Assembly (NCBI RefSeq): GCF_000739735.1
Contig: NZ_BBJF01000005.1
Span: 787,390 to 851,389 of the forward strand
DNA: 64,000 nt
Reading direction: 5' to 3'
Origin: Paraburkholderia ginsengisoli NBRC 100965
GTDB lineage: Bacteria > Pseudomonadota > Gammaproteobacteria > Burkholderiales > Burkholderiaceae
Shown here: piece by piece, positions 17,553 to 26,395 of the stretch
Position numbering within the stretch: the stretch's first letter is position 1
Layout of the letters: each line of letters begins with the position of its first letter
Translations under genes and position numbers: made by a program
The notes under the pieces: model-generated
Databases searched by the model: none
Seen by the model: only the letters and a program-made list of their open reading frames with translations
What the model was told of the DNA's origin: nothing

Positions 17553-18518
17553 TCAGGAATGGGAATAACTGTCGGCAAATAGCGACATCACGGAGTCGCC
17601 ACGCCGGATCCGCAGGAAGGTTTCGGCGAGCAGGCTCGCACTCGAGAGCGGCCGGATCTTTTTGCAGGCGATCGATTCGGGCGAGAGCGGGATCGTGTCG
17701 GTGATGACAAGTTCGTCGAGTTCCGACGCCGCGATACGGTCGGCTGCGCCGCCCGAAAGGACCGGATGAGTCGCGTAGGCAAAAACCTGCTTCGCACCGC
17801 ACCGTTTCAACACTTCGGCTGCCTTGCAAAGCGTGCCGGCAGTGTCGACCATATCGTCCATGATCACGCAGGTACGGCCTTCGACTTCACCGATGATGTT
17901 CATCACTTCAGCGACGTTCGCCTTCGGGCGACGCTTGTCGATGATCGCGAGATCTGTATTCAGCTGCTTCGCCAGCGCGCGCGCACGCACCACGCCGCCC
18001 ACGTCGGGCGACACGATCAGCAGGTTCTCGTAGTTCTGCTTGCGCAGATCGCCGAGCAGCACGGGCGTTGCATAGATGTTGTCGACGGGGATGTCGAAGA
18101 AGCCCTGGATCTGGTCCGCGTGCAGATCCATCGTGATGATCCGCTCGACGCCGGCGATTTCCAGCATGTTCGCCACGACCTTCGCCGAGATCGCAACGCG
18201 CGCCGAACGTGGCCGGCGGTCCTGGCGGGCATAGCCGAAGTACGGGATGGCTGCCGTGATCCGGCCGGCGGATGCGCGCTTGAGCGCATCGACCATGATC
18301 ATCAATTCCATCAGATTGTCGTTCGTCGGCGGGCAAATGGACTGAAGGACGAAGACGTCTTTGCCGCGCACGTTCTCCTGAATCTCGACCTGAATCTCGC
18401 CGTCGGAAAAGCGACTGACCATCGCTTTTCCAAGCGGGATTTCGAGGAATTTGACGACTTCCTGCGCGAGCGCGGGGTTCGCGTTGCCAGTAAAAACCAT
18501 CAGACCGTCATTGTTCAT
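17553..18518 (-). CDS. prs: Ribose-phosphate pyrophosphokinase (321 aa), probably a second copy
   Basis: It makes PRPP from ribose 5-phosphate and ATP. Nearly every family block is present: [92 protein letters not shown], and the PRPP loop [13 protein letters not shown]. The start at 18518 matches the normal N terminus; the 37 extra codons upstream are not family-like. In Burkholderia the housekeeping prs usually sits with ispE, tRNA-Gln, rplY and pth, none of which are here. This copy is therefore probably a paralogue. It lies 198 nt upstream of the FkbH operon on the same strand. Confidence 0.93.
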   Translation of the reverse strand: MNNDGLMVFTGNANPALAQEVVKFLEIPLGKAMVSRFSDGEIQVEIQENVRGKDVFVLQSICPPTNDNLMELMIMVDALKRASAGRITAAIPYFGYARQDRRPRSARVAISAKVVANMLEIAGVERIITMDLHADQIQGFFDIPVDNIYATPVLLGDLRKQNYENLLIVSPDVGGVVRARALAKQLNTDLAIIDKRRPKANVAEVMNIIGEVEGRTCVIMDDMVDTAGTLCKAAEVLKRCGAKQVFAYATHPVLSGGAADRIAASELDELVITDTIPLSPESIACKKIRPLSSASLLAETFLRIRRGDSVMSLFADSYSHS

Positions 18519-18948
18519 GGTGCACCTATGCCAGGTTGGGCCGAACGAAAGCGGCCGGGTCGCCCCGGTCAGGGACGATCGGCTTTGCCCCTGGTGATCA
18601 CCATCTGAACCCGGAATCCCGTCGATCACCGTTATGGATCAAACACACCAGCGTATTTCTACAAAACGGAAGAGATAAAACGCTTGTGCAGTCGCGCCGT
18701 ATCCCACCGCAAATCCCTCTCGAATCAGCCGGATGTCAGCCGAACGACAGCAACGGTTATGCAACTGAATGGCGATCGAGAGCCAACGTAATGTTCGCGC
18801 CCCGAAATCTTAATCATCGAATGGTCCAATGCGCGCAGTTTTAAGCGGTACGACCATTAGCTGTATTTCTAACAATATCCCCCAGCGAATCTCCACACGC
18901 TTGTCGATGGAAACGCTGCACGGCGAAGTCGAATCTGGAGCCAGTCAA
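18519..18948. other. Intergenic region between prs and the phosphoesterase gene
   Basis: A 430-nt gap between divergent genes, so promoters for both are expected. It is less GC-rich than the genes. No convincing sigma70 box pair, tRNA or small ORF was found. GGAG 9 nt before 18949 is the ribosome site of the phosphoesterase gene. Confidence 0.5.
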
Positions 18949-20757
18949 ATGTTCCGTAGAACCCTCTTACCCATTCCGTTTGCCGCGCTGCTGACGCTCG
19001 CCGCATGCGGCAGCAATCACGATAGCTCGCCGGCGGCCCCGGCGACGGGCGCGTCGGCACCGACCGGCGCATCCACGCCGGCCGTGTCGGCGCAGGACGC
19101 CGTCGCAACCGCCACGCCGATCAAGCACGTCGTGGTGATCTTCGGCGAGAACGTCTCGTTCGATCACTACTTCGCGACCTACCCGCAGGCGTCGAACCCG
19201 GTCGGCGAACCGCAATTCACCGCGGCCGCAGGCACACCGGCAGTCAACAACCTGAGCAGCAACAACCTGATCACGGCGAACCCGAACGCGCTGGCCACAT
19301 CGCCGAATACGGCCGGCCGCACGGTCGGTCTCGTGGCGATTCCGGGCCTCGGCCTGCCCGCCGCCGATCTGTTGCCGTTCCGTCTGGACCGCTCGCAGGC
19401 GAACACGTCGAGCCAGAATCACGCGTACGCCGCCGAACAGCTCGCGTACAACAACGGCGCGATGGACTCGTTCCCGTTGTTCACGGCAGCGGGCTCGACC
19501 ATCGCCGGCAGCACCGGCGCGTTCGCGACGAAGGGCCAGGTGCTCGGCTACTTCGACGGCAACACGGTCACGGCGATGTGGAACTACGCGCAGAACTTCG
19601 CGATGAACCAGAACGCGTACACGGACACATTCGGTCCATCGACGCCGGGCGCGCTCGAAGTGGTGTCCGGTCAGAACAACGGCGTGGTCGTGACGGGCGG
19701 CAGTTCGGTCAACGCGATCCCCGACTCGGCTGGCGGCTTCACGATGGTCGGCGACCTCGACCCGACCGGCGACGTCTGCACGATCGCGGCAGGCAGCACG
19801 GTAACGGGCCTGATGTCGTCGAACAACAAGAACATCGGCGACCTGCTCAACGCGAAGGGCCTCACGTGGGGCGGCTTCATGGGCGGCTTCAATCTGCAGA
19901 CCGTCAACGCAAATGGCACGACCGGCTGCGCACGCTCGACCTTCTCGCAGGTGCTGAACGCGACCAAGGCCGACTACGTGCAGCATCACGCGTGGTTCCA
20001 GTACTACCCGAGCACGGCGAACTTCGCGCATACGCGTCCGTCGTCGGTGGCGGCAATCGGCGCGACCGATCCGCTCGACAACAGCGCGACGCCGGTGCAT
20101 CACCAGTACGACACCGACGATTTCTTCACCGCCGTGAAGGCCGGCAACTTCCCGTCGGTGAGCTTCCTGAAAGCGCCAGCAGTCAGCGACGGCCACCCGG
20201 GCAACTCGGACCCGATCGACGAACAGGCTTTCGTCACGAAGGTGATCAACTTCCTCCAGCAACAGCCTGACTGGAAGAACACCGCCGTGATCATCGCCTA
20301 CGACGATTCGGACGGCTGGTACGACCATCGCTACAAGGCACCGACGAGTTCGTCGTTCGATTCCACCACGGCGCAATCGGCCGGCGGCAAGACGGTGGCG
20401 GGCAGCGACAACCTCAGCGGTCCTGGCCAGTGCACGGCAGCGGGTGCAGTGCAGCCGCAAGGCGTGAACGGTGGTGCGGTGAACGGCCGTTGCGGTCCGG
20501 GTACGCGCACGCCGTTCATCGTGGTGTCGCCGTGGGCGAAGGTCAACTTCGTCGACGACACGCCGATCACCCAGGCGTCCGTCGTGAAGTTCATCGAGGA
20601 CAACTGGCTCGGCGGTCAACGCCTCGGCAACGGTTCGTTCGACGCGAGCGCCGGCAGCATCATGAACATGTTCGACTTCGCGGGTAAGGGCGACGCGCCG
20701 ACGCTGTATCTGGATCAGAACCTCGGCATCAAGCTGTCGGCAGCGCCGGCTAACTAA
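18949..20757 (+). CDS. Phospholipase C/acid phosphatase-type phosphoesterase lipoprotein (602 aa)
   Basis: A lipoprotein signal MFRRTLLPIPFAALLTLAAC places the lipid-bearing Cys at residue 20. A Ser/Thr/Ala/Pro-rich linker follows, then the phosphoesterase domain. The metal/nucleophile block IKHVVVIFGENVSFDHYFATYP lies at the domain start, and the second block VIIAYDDSDGWYDHRYK about residue 455. This is the family of bacterial non-haemolytic phospholipase C and Francisella-type AcpA. It would hydrolyse phosphomonoesters or phospholipids outside the inner membrane. The start at 18949 gives the signal peptide directly and has GGAG upstream; the in-frame ATG/GTG codons before it give no signal. 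The cytochrome c peroxidase follows at 189 nt. Confidence 0.87.
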   Translation: MFRRTLLPIPFAALLTLAACGSNHDSSPAAPATGASAPTGASTPAVSAQDAVATATPIKHVVVIFGENVSFDHYFATYPQASNPVGEPQFTAAAGTPAVNNLSSNNLITANPNALATSPNTAGRTVGLVAIPGLGLPAADLLPFRLDRSQANTSSQNHAYAAEQLAYNNGAMDSFPLFTAAGSTIAGSTGAFATKGQVLGYFDGNTVTAMWNYAQNFAMNQNAYTDTFGPSTPGALEVVSGQNNGVVVTGGSSVNAIPDSAGGFTMVGDLDPTGDVCTIAAGSTVTGLMSSNNKNIGDLLNAKGLTWGGFMGGFNLQTVNANGTTGCARSTFSQVLNATKADYVQHHAWFQYYPSTANFAHTRPSSVAAIGATDPLDNSATPVHHQYDTDDFFTAVKAGNFPSVSFLKAPAVSDGHPGNSDPIDEQAFVTKVINFLQQQPDWKNTAVIIAYDDSDGWYDHRYKAPTSSSFDSTTAQSAGGKTVAGSDNLSGPGQCTAAGAVQPQGVNGGAVNGRCGPGTRTPFIVVSPWAKVNFVDDTPITQASVVKFIEDNWLGGQRLGNGSFDASAGSIMNMFDFAGKGDAPTLYLDQNLGIKLSAAPAN

Positions 20758-20945
20758 GCGGCAAACGTGGCGAGCGCGTTTTTCTTCAGTTTGCTCTCGC
20801 GCGACGCACGAGTTGTCGGCGTGCATCGCGCAATGAAGAACGCGCGATGCACGCCGTGAAGCACCTGTAGTTGGGATCGAGCCAGTGCCGACGCGCCGGC
20901 TCGATTTTCGTGTTTACGCATCCGATCGAAATATCTGTCAACGCC

Positions 20946-22388
20946 ATGAACCATCCGTCAGACGCCGTCATGCGGCCGACCCTGCCCGCCGGCGGCGAAC
21001 CGGGTCCTGTCATCACCCGCCGCGCGCGGCTCAGGCTGCTCGCGTGGAGCGCGGCCGGCCTCGTGCTCGCGCTCGGCGCGGCCAGCGCGTATGCGCTCGT
21101 GCATCCGGAGCGGATGCCGCCCGCCGTCGGCGAGATCGTCGAGGAGATCACCGGCGCGAATCCTCATCCCGTCGCATTGATGCGCCCGCAAAACGCGCCG
21201 CTAAGCGCGGTCGCCGTACTCGGCAAACAGATTTTCTTCGACCCTTCGCTGTCCGCTTCCGGCAAGCAGTCGTGTGCGTCGTGCCACTCGCCGCAGCATT
21301 CGTATGCGCCGGACAACGCGTTCCCGATTCAACTCGGCGGCGAACATCTGTCCCAGGCGGGCTACCGGCCGCCGCCGTCGCTCGCGTATCTGTATCGCCA
21401 GGCGCCGTTCAGCATCGGCCCCGATCAGGGCGACACTGACGTGCCCGTCGACATGACCCAGCTTGCGAGCCAGGCCGCCGGCATGCAGCGCGCGCAAAAG
21501 ACCGCTCTCGCCTCGCCCGCCGCGCCGGCGATGGTGCCGCAAGGCGGCCTGTTCTGGGACGGCCGCGCCGATACGCTGCAGATCCAGGCGCTCGGTCCGC
21601 TGACCAATCCGGTCGAAATGGCCAACGCGAGCGAAGAAGACGTCGCGCACAAACTGCTGCAGACGAAGTACGTCGAGCAGTTCAAGCAAATCTTCGGCCC
21701 TTCGATCGTGAGCAATCCGAGCCTGCTGATTTCGGAGGCGATGTTCGCGGTGGGCCGCTATCAGATCGAGGACCAGTCGTTCCATGCGTTCACCAGCAAA
21801 TACGACTACTGGCTCGAAGGCAAAGCGCGTTTGACGCATGCCGAGCTGCACGGTCTGCAACTGTTCAACGACAAGGACAAGGCCAATTGCGCGGGCTGCC
21901 ACTTGAGCCAGCCGAGCCGCGACGGCCTGCCGCCGGTCTTCACCGACACGCAGTATGAAGCGCTCGGCGTGCCGCGCAATCCGGCGATTCCGGCCAACAA
22001 GGATGCGAAGTACTTCGATATGGGCGTGTGTGGCCCATTCCGCGACGACCTCGCGCAGCAGACGCAGTACTGTGGGATGTTCCTCACGCCGACGCTGCGC
22101 AATGTGGCCGAACGCAAGGTGTTCTTCCATAACGGCGTCTATCACGACCTCAAGCAGGTGATGGACTTCTACAACCTGCGCAATACGTCGCCCGGGAAGA
22201 TCTATCCGAAAGATGCGTCGGGCAAGGTGCAGAAGTACAACGATCTGCCGCCGCAATATCACGCGAACGTGGATGAAGCCGACGCGCCGTTCGACCGCAA
22301 GTTCGGCGACAAACCCGCGATGACCGATCAGGATATCCAGGACATCATCGCGTTCATGAAGACGCTGAGCGACGGGTATAAGGATTGA
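20946..22388 (+). CDS. Dihaem cytochrome c peroxidase/MauG-like protein (480 aa)
   Basis: A membrane-anchored or exported dihaem protein. The hydrophobic segment spans residues 30-52. The first haem site is CASCH (Cys110, Cys113, His114), the second CAGCH (Cys315, Cys318, His319). GKQIFFDPSLSASGKQSCASCHSP and GLFWDGRADTLQIQALGPLTNPVEM are typical of the family. Members reduce H2O2 with cytochrome c electrons or carry out MauG-type oxidations. It is longer than the ~330-aa classical enzyme, as in the phosphatase-linked subgroup. The start at 20946 was chosen over an ATG 25 codons upstream because the membrane segment then sits near the N terminus. Confidence 0.87.
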   Translation: MNHPSDAVMRPTLPAGGEPGPVITRRARLRLLAWSAAGLVLALGAASAYALVHPERMPPAVGEIVEEITGANPHPVALMRPQNAPLSAVAVLGKQIFFDPSLSASGKQSCASCHSPQHSYAPDNAFPIQLGGEHLSQAGYRPPPSLAYLYRQAPFSIGPDQGDTDVPVDMTQLASQAAGMQRAQKTALASPAAPAMVPQGGLFWDGRADTLQIQALGPLTNPVEMANASEEDVAHKLLQTKYVEQFKQIFGPSIVSNPSLLISEAMFAVGRYQIEDQSFHAFTSKYDYWLEGKARLTHAELHGLQLFNDKDKANCAGCHLSQPSRDGLPPVFTDTQYEALGVPRNPAIPANKDAKYFDMGVCGPFRDDLAQQTQYCGMFLTPTLRNVAERKVFFHNGVYHDLKQVMDFYNLRNTSPGKIYPKDASGKVQKYNDLPPQYHANVDEADAPFDRKFGDKPAMTDQDIQDIIAFMKTLSDGYKD

Positions 22389-22492
22389 GGTTTCGAGCTT
22401 CGCGTGGGGGCTGTTCTCATCGCCTCTACGCTGCGGCGCGCGAGCCGGTGAGGTATCCTTGCCGGTCCGCGACCCTTATCCTGACCTACCCG

Positions 22493-23185
22493 ATGGCCGA
22501 CTTCCCCTTCGACGCCGTACTCTTCGATTGCGACGGCGTGCTCGTCGATTCCGAACCCATCACCAACCGCGTGCTCACCGAGATGCTCGGCGAGCTGGGT
22601 TGGCAATTGAGCATCGAAGAGACGATGCGTATCTTCGTCGGCAAAGCCGTCAAGGACGAAGCTGCGCTGATCGAAGCGCGCACCGGTTTCGCGATCGACA
22701 CCGCCTGGCTCATGCGGTTTCGCGAGCGCCGCAATGTTGCACTCGATCGCGAGTTGCAGGCGATTCCCGGCGCGGCGTCCGCGGTGCGTGCGCTTCACGC
22801 GACCTTGAATGGACGCATTGCGGTCGCGTCCGGCGCGGACCGCATCAAGGTGGAATTGCAACTGGCCAAGGCCGGCATCCTCGACTGCTTCGACGGACGC
22901 ATCTTCAGCGGCCACGAAATGCCGCGCAGCAAGCCGTTTCCCGACGTGTACCTGGCCGCGGCCGAAGCATTGGGCGTGGACCCGAAGCGTTGCGCGGTGG
23001 TGGAAGATACGGTGACGGGTGCGACTGCGGGCGTGGCGGCCGGCGCTACGGTGTTCGGTTATTGCCCGGCGGAACTCGGACATAGCAGCGCGACCGCGTT
23101 GCGTGGCGCGGGCGCGGTGCAGGTGTTTCGAGACATGGCGGAGTTGCCGCGACTGCTGGCCGATTGGACTCAACGCACGCGTTGA
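22493..23185 (+). CDS. HAD-superfamily hydrolase, beta-PGM/phosphatase-like (230 aa)
   Basis: HAD motif I FDAVLFDCDGVLVDSEP is at the N terminus, followed by a helical cap, motif II VASGADRIKVELQLAKAGI and a motif III/IV block SKPFPDVYLAAAEALGVDPKRCAVVEDTVTGATAGVAAGATVFGY. This is the layout of beta-phosphoglucomutase-like phosphatases, which act on small sugar phosphates or similar. The ATG at 22493 starts exactly at the first strand. It is not obviously linked to its neighbours. Confidence 0.87.
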   Translation: MADFPFDAVLFDCDGVLVDSEPITNRVLTEMLGELGWQLSIEETMRIFVGKAVKDEAALIEARTGFAIDTAWLMRFRERRNVALDRELQAIPGAASAVRALHATLNGRIAVASGADRIKVELQLAKAGILDCFDGRIFSGHEMPRSKPFPDVYLAAAEALGVDPKRCAVVEDTVTGATAGVAAGATVFGYCPAELGHSSATALRGAGAVQVFRDMAELPRLLADWTQRTR

Positions 23186-23449
23186 TGCGCATCGATCCCG
23201 GCTCGCCTTGGGTGAGCGTTCGTTAGTATGAGAAGTGGGTGGTGCGACGACACTGGTGCATCGCAAGTTGGGCTGTGACGATCACTTCTCGCGCGGGTCG
23301 TCGCGGGTCGGTGTGGTTTGCAGGCGCGCTGCACGCGCGCAGGCTCAAGCTCACGTGCGACCGACAACACATGGCATGGTGTGTGCACGACAAGGCGTGA
23401 GCGCGGCAAACCGGGCTCACTCTCAAACCACCCTTGTCGGAGATCCATC

Positions 23450-23722
23450 ATGACCACCTTGACTCTCAAAGACCTGCCCCGTTTCGACGAACTCGGCGAA
23501 GCTGCTTCGCAATCTGTGCGCGGCGGCCATTCGTGTCAGCCGTACGAACCGCCCGTTGGATGCCACGGCGGATACGAACCACCCATCGGCTGCCACGGCG
23601 GCTACAAGCCGCCCGTGGTGGTCCGTCCGCCTGTCTGGGGAGGCTGCCCGCCCATCCGTCTCGGCTGCGAACCGCCTGCTCCGCACTGCAACCCGTATCC
23701 GGGACATGTGGTGCCGCTGTAA
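23450..23722 (+). CDS. Small Gly-Gly-leader, Cys/Pro-rich repeat peptide (90 aa)
   Basis: Residues 1-26 (MTTLTLKDLPRFDELGEAASQSVRGG) look like a bacteriocin/RiPP-type leader ending in a Gly-Gly cleavage site. The remainder is rich in Pro, Gly, Tyr and Cys, with a tandem repeat: YEPPVGCHGG, YEPPIGCHGG, then YKPPVV. Six cysteines lie after the GG. GGAG stands about 9 nt before the ATG. Similar short proteins with an LTLKDLP...VRGG start are, from memory, frequent in Burkholderia, usually annotated hypothetical. No transporter-peptidase or modification enzyme is encoded nearby. Function unknown; a secreted peptide is one reading. Confidence 0.7.
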   Translation: MTTLTLKDLPRFDELGEAASQSVRGGHSCQPYEPPVGCHGGYEPPIGCHGGYKPPVVVRPPVWGGCPPIRLGCEPPAPHCNPYPGHVVPL

Positions 23723-23813
23723 GCGCGGTGCGCCGCAAGTCGTTGTGGACAAGCAGGCGCCGGGCGGTTCGGTGCCTGCCTCGTTTTTTTCCGCGATGTA
23801 GCGTGCTATTGCA

Positions 23814-24206
23814 CTATTCGAATGCCGGGTCGATCGGTACGCGGTAGCCGATCGCGAGTCGGTTGGTTTCGTTAGCCATGCCAACTACTGCCATCAATTC
23901 GCCGAACATTTCGTCGGTCATGCCGGCTTTGCGCGCCGCCGCCGTGTGGCTCGCGACGCAGTACCCGCAGTTGTTCGTCACGCTTACCGCGACGTAGAGG
24001 AGTTCCTTGATTAAAGGATCGAGCGCGCCGGGTTGCATCACCTCTTTCAGGCTGTCCCATGTGCGAGCCAGAGTCGGTGGGTGCTGCGCGATGTACTTCC
24101 AAAAATTGTTGACGTCGTCGACCTGGCGGGTTTGTTTGATGTCGTCGTAGATGGATTGGACTTCGGGTGGGGCGGTGGGGTAGTCGACGGGATTGGACTG
24201 GGTCAT
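23814..24206 (-). CDS. AhpD-like/carboxymuconolactone decarboxylase-family protein (130 aa)
   Basis: A small all-helical protein with the redox motif NNCGYCVASHTAAARKAGMT (Cys80, Cys83, His87). This is the pattern of AhpD-type alkylhydroperoxidases, which use a CxxC pair and a nearby His. The start at 24206 has GGAGG just upstream and gives the normal length. It is convergent with the small repeat peptide and separated by 100 nt from the GNAT gene that ends the capsule arm. It probably detoxifies peroxides. Confidence 0.85.
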   Translation of the reverse strand: MTQSNPVDYPTAPPEVQSIYDDIKQTRQVDDVNNFWKYIAQHPPTLARTWDSLKEVMQPGALDPLIKELLYVAVSVTNNCGYCVASHTAAARKAGMTDEMFGELMAVVGMANETNRLAIGYRVPIDPAFE

Positions 24207-24306
24207 GGGGCCTCCATTCGAGCTAGCGGTGCTAGTGGCAATTGGCGAATCATGCGCGCGACCGGTTGATCGCCCCCATTGTGCACCGGGATGCCGACAG
24301 CCGCCC

Positions 24307-24990
24307 TCACGCCCGGCCCAGAAACTCCATCCGCACCGATTCGAGTTCGCGCGGCAAACGCGACGAAACCGGCGCACGTCGCGGCAATTCGACAAACCCC
24401 AGGCGTCGATACAGATCGTATGCGCGCGTGTTGCTCACCAGCACGTCCAGCACGATCTGCCGCCCGCCGCCGCTACCCATCGAGCCCACGCGCAAAAAGT
24501 TGCCGAACAGCGCGCTAAACACCCCGGTGCCCCGCATCGTCTCGAGCGTCGCGCAATGCGCGATCAGCGTTTGCGTCAACTTGGGCGCCGGCAATTCGCT
24601 CTCCAGCACGAGCCCGCGCAACAGCATGCGAACCGTGCGGCCCACACTGAAAAACATCAGCAGCATCAGCGCGACATGCAGATCGTCGAACCATGTGCCA
24701 CGGCCATCATGTACGGCGAGCACCGCCGCCACCTGCTGGTCGCCGGTCACGGCAACGCGATGTCGTCGGTACGAGAAGCGCCCGAATTTCGACGTGAACG
24801 CGAACGCCAGAAACGCGATGCACGCTTCGGCCGGTTCGCCGAGAAAGAAGCCGAACTCCCGCACGCCCGATGCGAAGATCAGCGGCGCGCAAGCCTCTGC
24901 GTCTTCCGCTCTCGCGGGACGGAAGCGCAACGCGCCGGGTTGGTGGTCAGGGTAAAACGTCTCGGCGTGTGCAGGTTGATCGGCGTACAT
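24307..24990 (-). CDS. GNAT-family acyltransferase at the end of the capsule lipid arm (227 aa)
   Basis: An acetyl/acyl-CoA transferase fold with conserved blocks LRFRPARAEDAEACAPLIFASG, QQVAAVLAVHD, and LDVLVSNTRAYDLYRRLGFVELPR, the last being the characteristic GNAT motif A/B end. It starts 27 nt after the oxoamine synthase stop, so it belongs to that operon. In Caulobacter-type sphingolipid synthesis the N-acylating enzyme (bCerS) has a GNAT domain. A similar N-acylation of an amino-lipid is possible here but not shown by the sequence. Confidence 0.8.
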   Translation of the reverse strand: MYADQPAHAETFYPDHQPGALRFRPARAEDAEACAPLIFASGVREFGFFLGEPAEACIAFLAFAFTSKFGRFSYRRHRVAVTGDQQVAAVLAVHDGRGTWFDDLHVALMLLMFFSVGRTVRMLLRGLVLESELPAPKLTQTLIAHCATLETMRGTGVFSALFGNFLRVGSMGSGGGRQIVLDVLVSNTRAYDLYRRLGFVELPRRAPVSSRLPRELESVRMEFLGRA

Positions 24991-25017
24991 GGCAGGATGC
25001 TCTTCTTTATTTTGTCG

Positions 25018-26355
25018 TTAGCGACGCAGGCGCCCGAGTGCCGCAACAGTCCGGCTGATCTGTTCGGGTTCGTGGGTCGAGCAGATGAAAAAGCGCAGGC
25101 GTGCAGCTTTCTCTTCAACTGCCGGATAGAAAATCGGCTGCACGTTGATGCCATCGGCGAACATCGCGTTGGCCCATTGCGCCGCCTTCAGCGTGCTGCC
25201 GGTGATGATCGGCACGACCGCATAACCCGCGCTCTTGCCGGTATCAAGGCCCGCAGCGCGCGCTTCGTCGAGAAACTGCTTGCCGCGCGCACGCAGCAGC
25301 GCCACCCGTTCTGGCTCGGCGATCAGGCGCTGCAGCGCGGCCAGCGACGCCGCTGCCAGCGCCGGCGCGAGCCCGACGCTATACAGAAAGCCCGGCGCGA
25401 GATGACGCAGAATGTCGACCAACGTCTGCGAGCCGGCGATAAACCCGCCGCATCCAGCCAACGTCTTGCTGAGCGTGCCCATCCAGATATCGACGTCGCC
25501 GCTCGCGACGCCGCAATGCTCACGCACGCCCTTGCCCCGCTCGCCCAGCACGCCAAGCGAATGCGCCTCGTCGACCATCAAAAATGCCGCATGGCGGCGC
25601 TTGATGTCGACGAACTGCGCGAGATCGGGAATGTCGCCATCCATGCTGTACAGGCCCTCGATCGCTATCAGCACACGCCGGTAGTCGTGCCGGACGCGCG
25701 CAAGCAGCGCGTCGAGGGCCTGCCAGTCGTTGTGCGCGAAGCTGAGGCGCTTCGCGCCGCTCAGTTGCGCGCCTTGCACGATGCTGTTGTGCGCGAGCGA
25801 ATCATGCACGATCAGATCGCCGGGACCGAACAGCGAGCCGATCACCGTCACATTCGTCGCGTGGCCGCTCACGAGCACGACGCAATCGTCGACCTCGTAG
25901 AACGACGCGAGAGCCGTTTCCAGCTCGCGTTGCACGGGCCGTTCGCCCGCCACCATCCGGCTCGCCGACGCCGACGTGCCGTAGCGGTCGATCGCTTCTT
26001 TCGAACGCGCGCTGACCTGCGGATCGCCCGCCAGTCCCAGGTAGTTGTAGTTCGCATAGTTCAGATACTCGGCGCCGCCGATGCGCGTCGTCGCCCCGGC
26101 AATCCCTTCGTGCACGCGAAAGAACGGCGACTGCACCTGCAGCGTCTCGCCCATCTGCCGCAGGATTTCGACCTGCTGATAACCCGGCATCGTCTCGAAG
26201 CTGCACAGCGCGGCGCGCTCGGCGTCCTGAGCCGCGCGTGCGCCGTTCGCCGCGAGCGGCGCGCCCGGCGTTTGCGTCTCTTCGGAGACGCGGTCCAATT
26301 GCCGCATCAACGCCTTCGCGGCGAGTTGCTGGCGGAAGTGATCGCCCAATCCCAT
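25018..26355 (-). CDS. wcbT: PLP-dependent alpha-oxoamine synthase (AONS/SPT-like, 445 aa)
   Basis: A fold-type I PLP enzyme of the group that includes 8-amino-7-oxononanoate synthase, serine palmitoyltransferase and 2-amino-3-ketobutyrate ligase. Visible are LNYANYNYLGLAGDPQV, GTSASASRMVAGERPVQRELE, VDEAHSLGVLGERGKG (Asp262, His265) and WMGTLSKTLAGCGG with the PLP lysine at 297. Such enzymes condense an acyl thioester with an amino acid and release CO2. It lies 40 nt downstream of the LpxC paralogue in the PKS operon, and a PKS lacking a thioesterase is exactly what such an enzyme can offload. The symbol follows the gene order of the B. pseudomallei wcb capsule locus. A biotin role is unlikely in this setting. 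Confidence 0.87.
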   Translation of the reverse strand: MGLGDHFRQQLAAKALMRQLDRVSEETQTPGAPLAANGARAAQDAERAALCSFETMPGYQQVEILRQMGETLQVQSPFFRVHEGIAGATTRIGGAEYLNYANYNYLGLAGDPQVSARSKEAIDRYGTSASASRMVAGERPVQRELETALASFYEVDDCVVLVSGHATNVTVIGSLFGPGDLIVHDSLAHNSIVQGAQLSGAKRLSFAHNDWQALDALLARVRHDYRRVLIAIEGLYSMDGDIPDLAQFVDIKRRHAAFLMVDEAHSLGVLGERGKGVREHCGVASGDVDIWMGTLSKTLAGCGGFIAGSQTLVDILRHLAPGFLYSVGLAPALAAASLAALQRLIAEPERVALLRARGKQFLDEARAAGLDTGKSAGYAVVPIITGSTLKAAQWANAMFADGINVQPIFYPAVEEKAARLRFFICSTHEPEQISRTVAALGRLRR

Positions 26356-26395
26356 AGTGTTCCGATAATCCTGTGTGCCCGACCGACCTCTACGG

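Noticed and set aside
18967..20826. Minus-strand open frame of 619 codons opposite the phosphoesterase
   Set aside because: Composition is that of an antisense shadow; the plus strand has signal peptide and catalytic motifs.
25018..26355. Biotin-pathway BioF assignment
   Set aside because: The fold family fits, but the gene is embedded in a PKS/capsule operon with no bio genes nearby, so a lipid or polyketide role is more likely.
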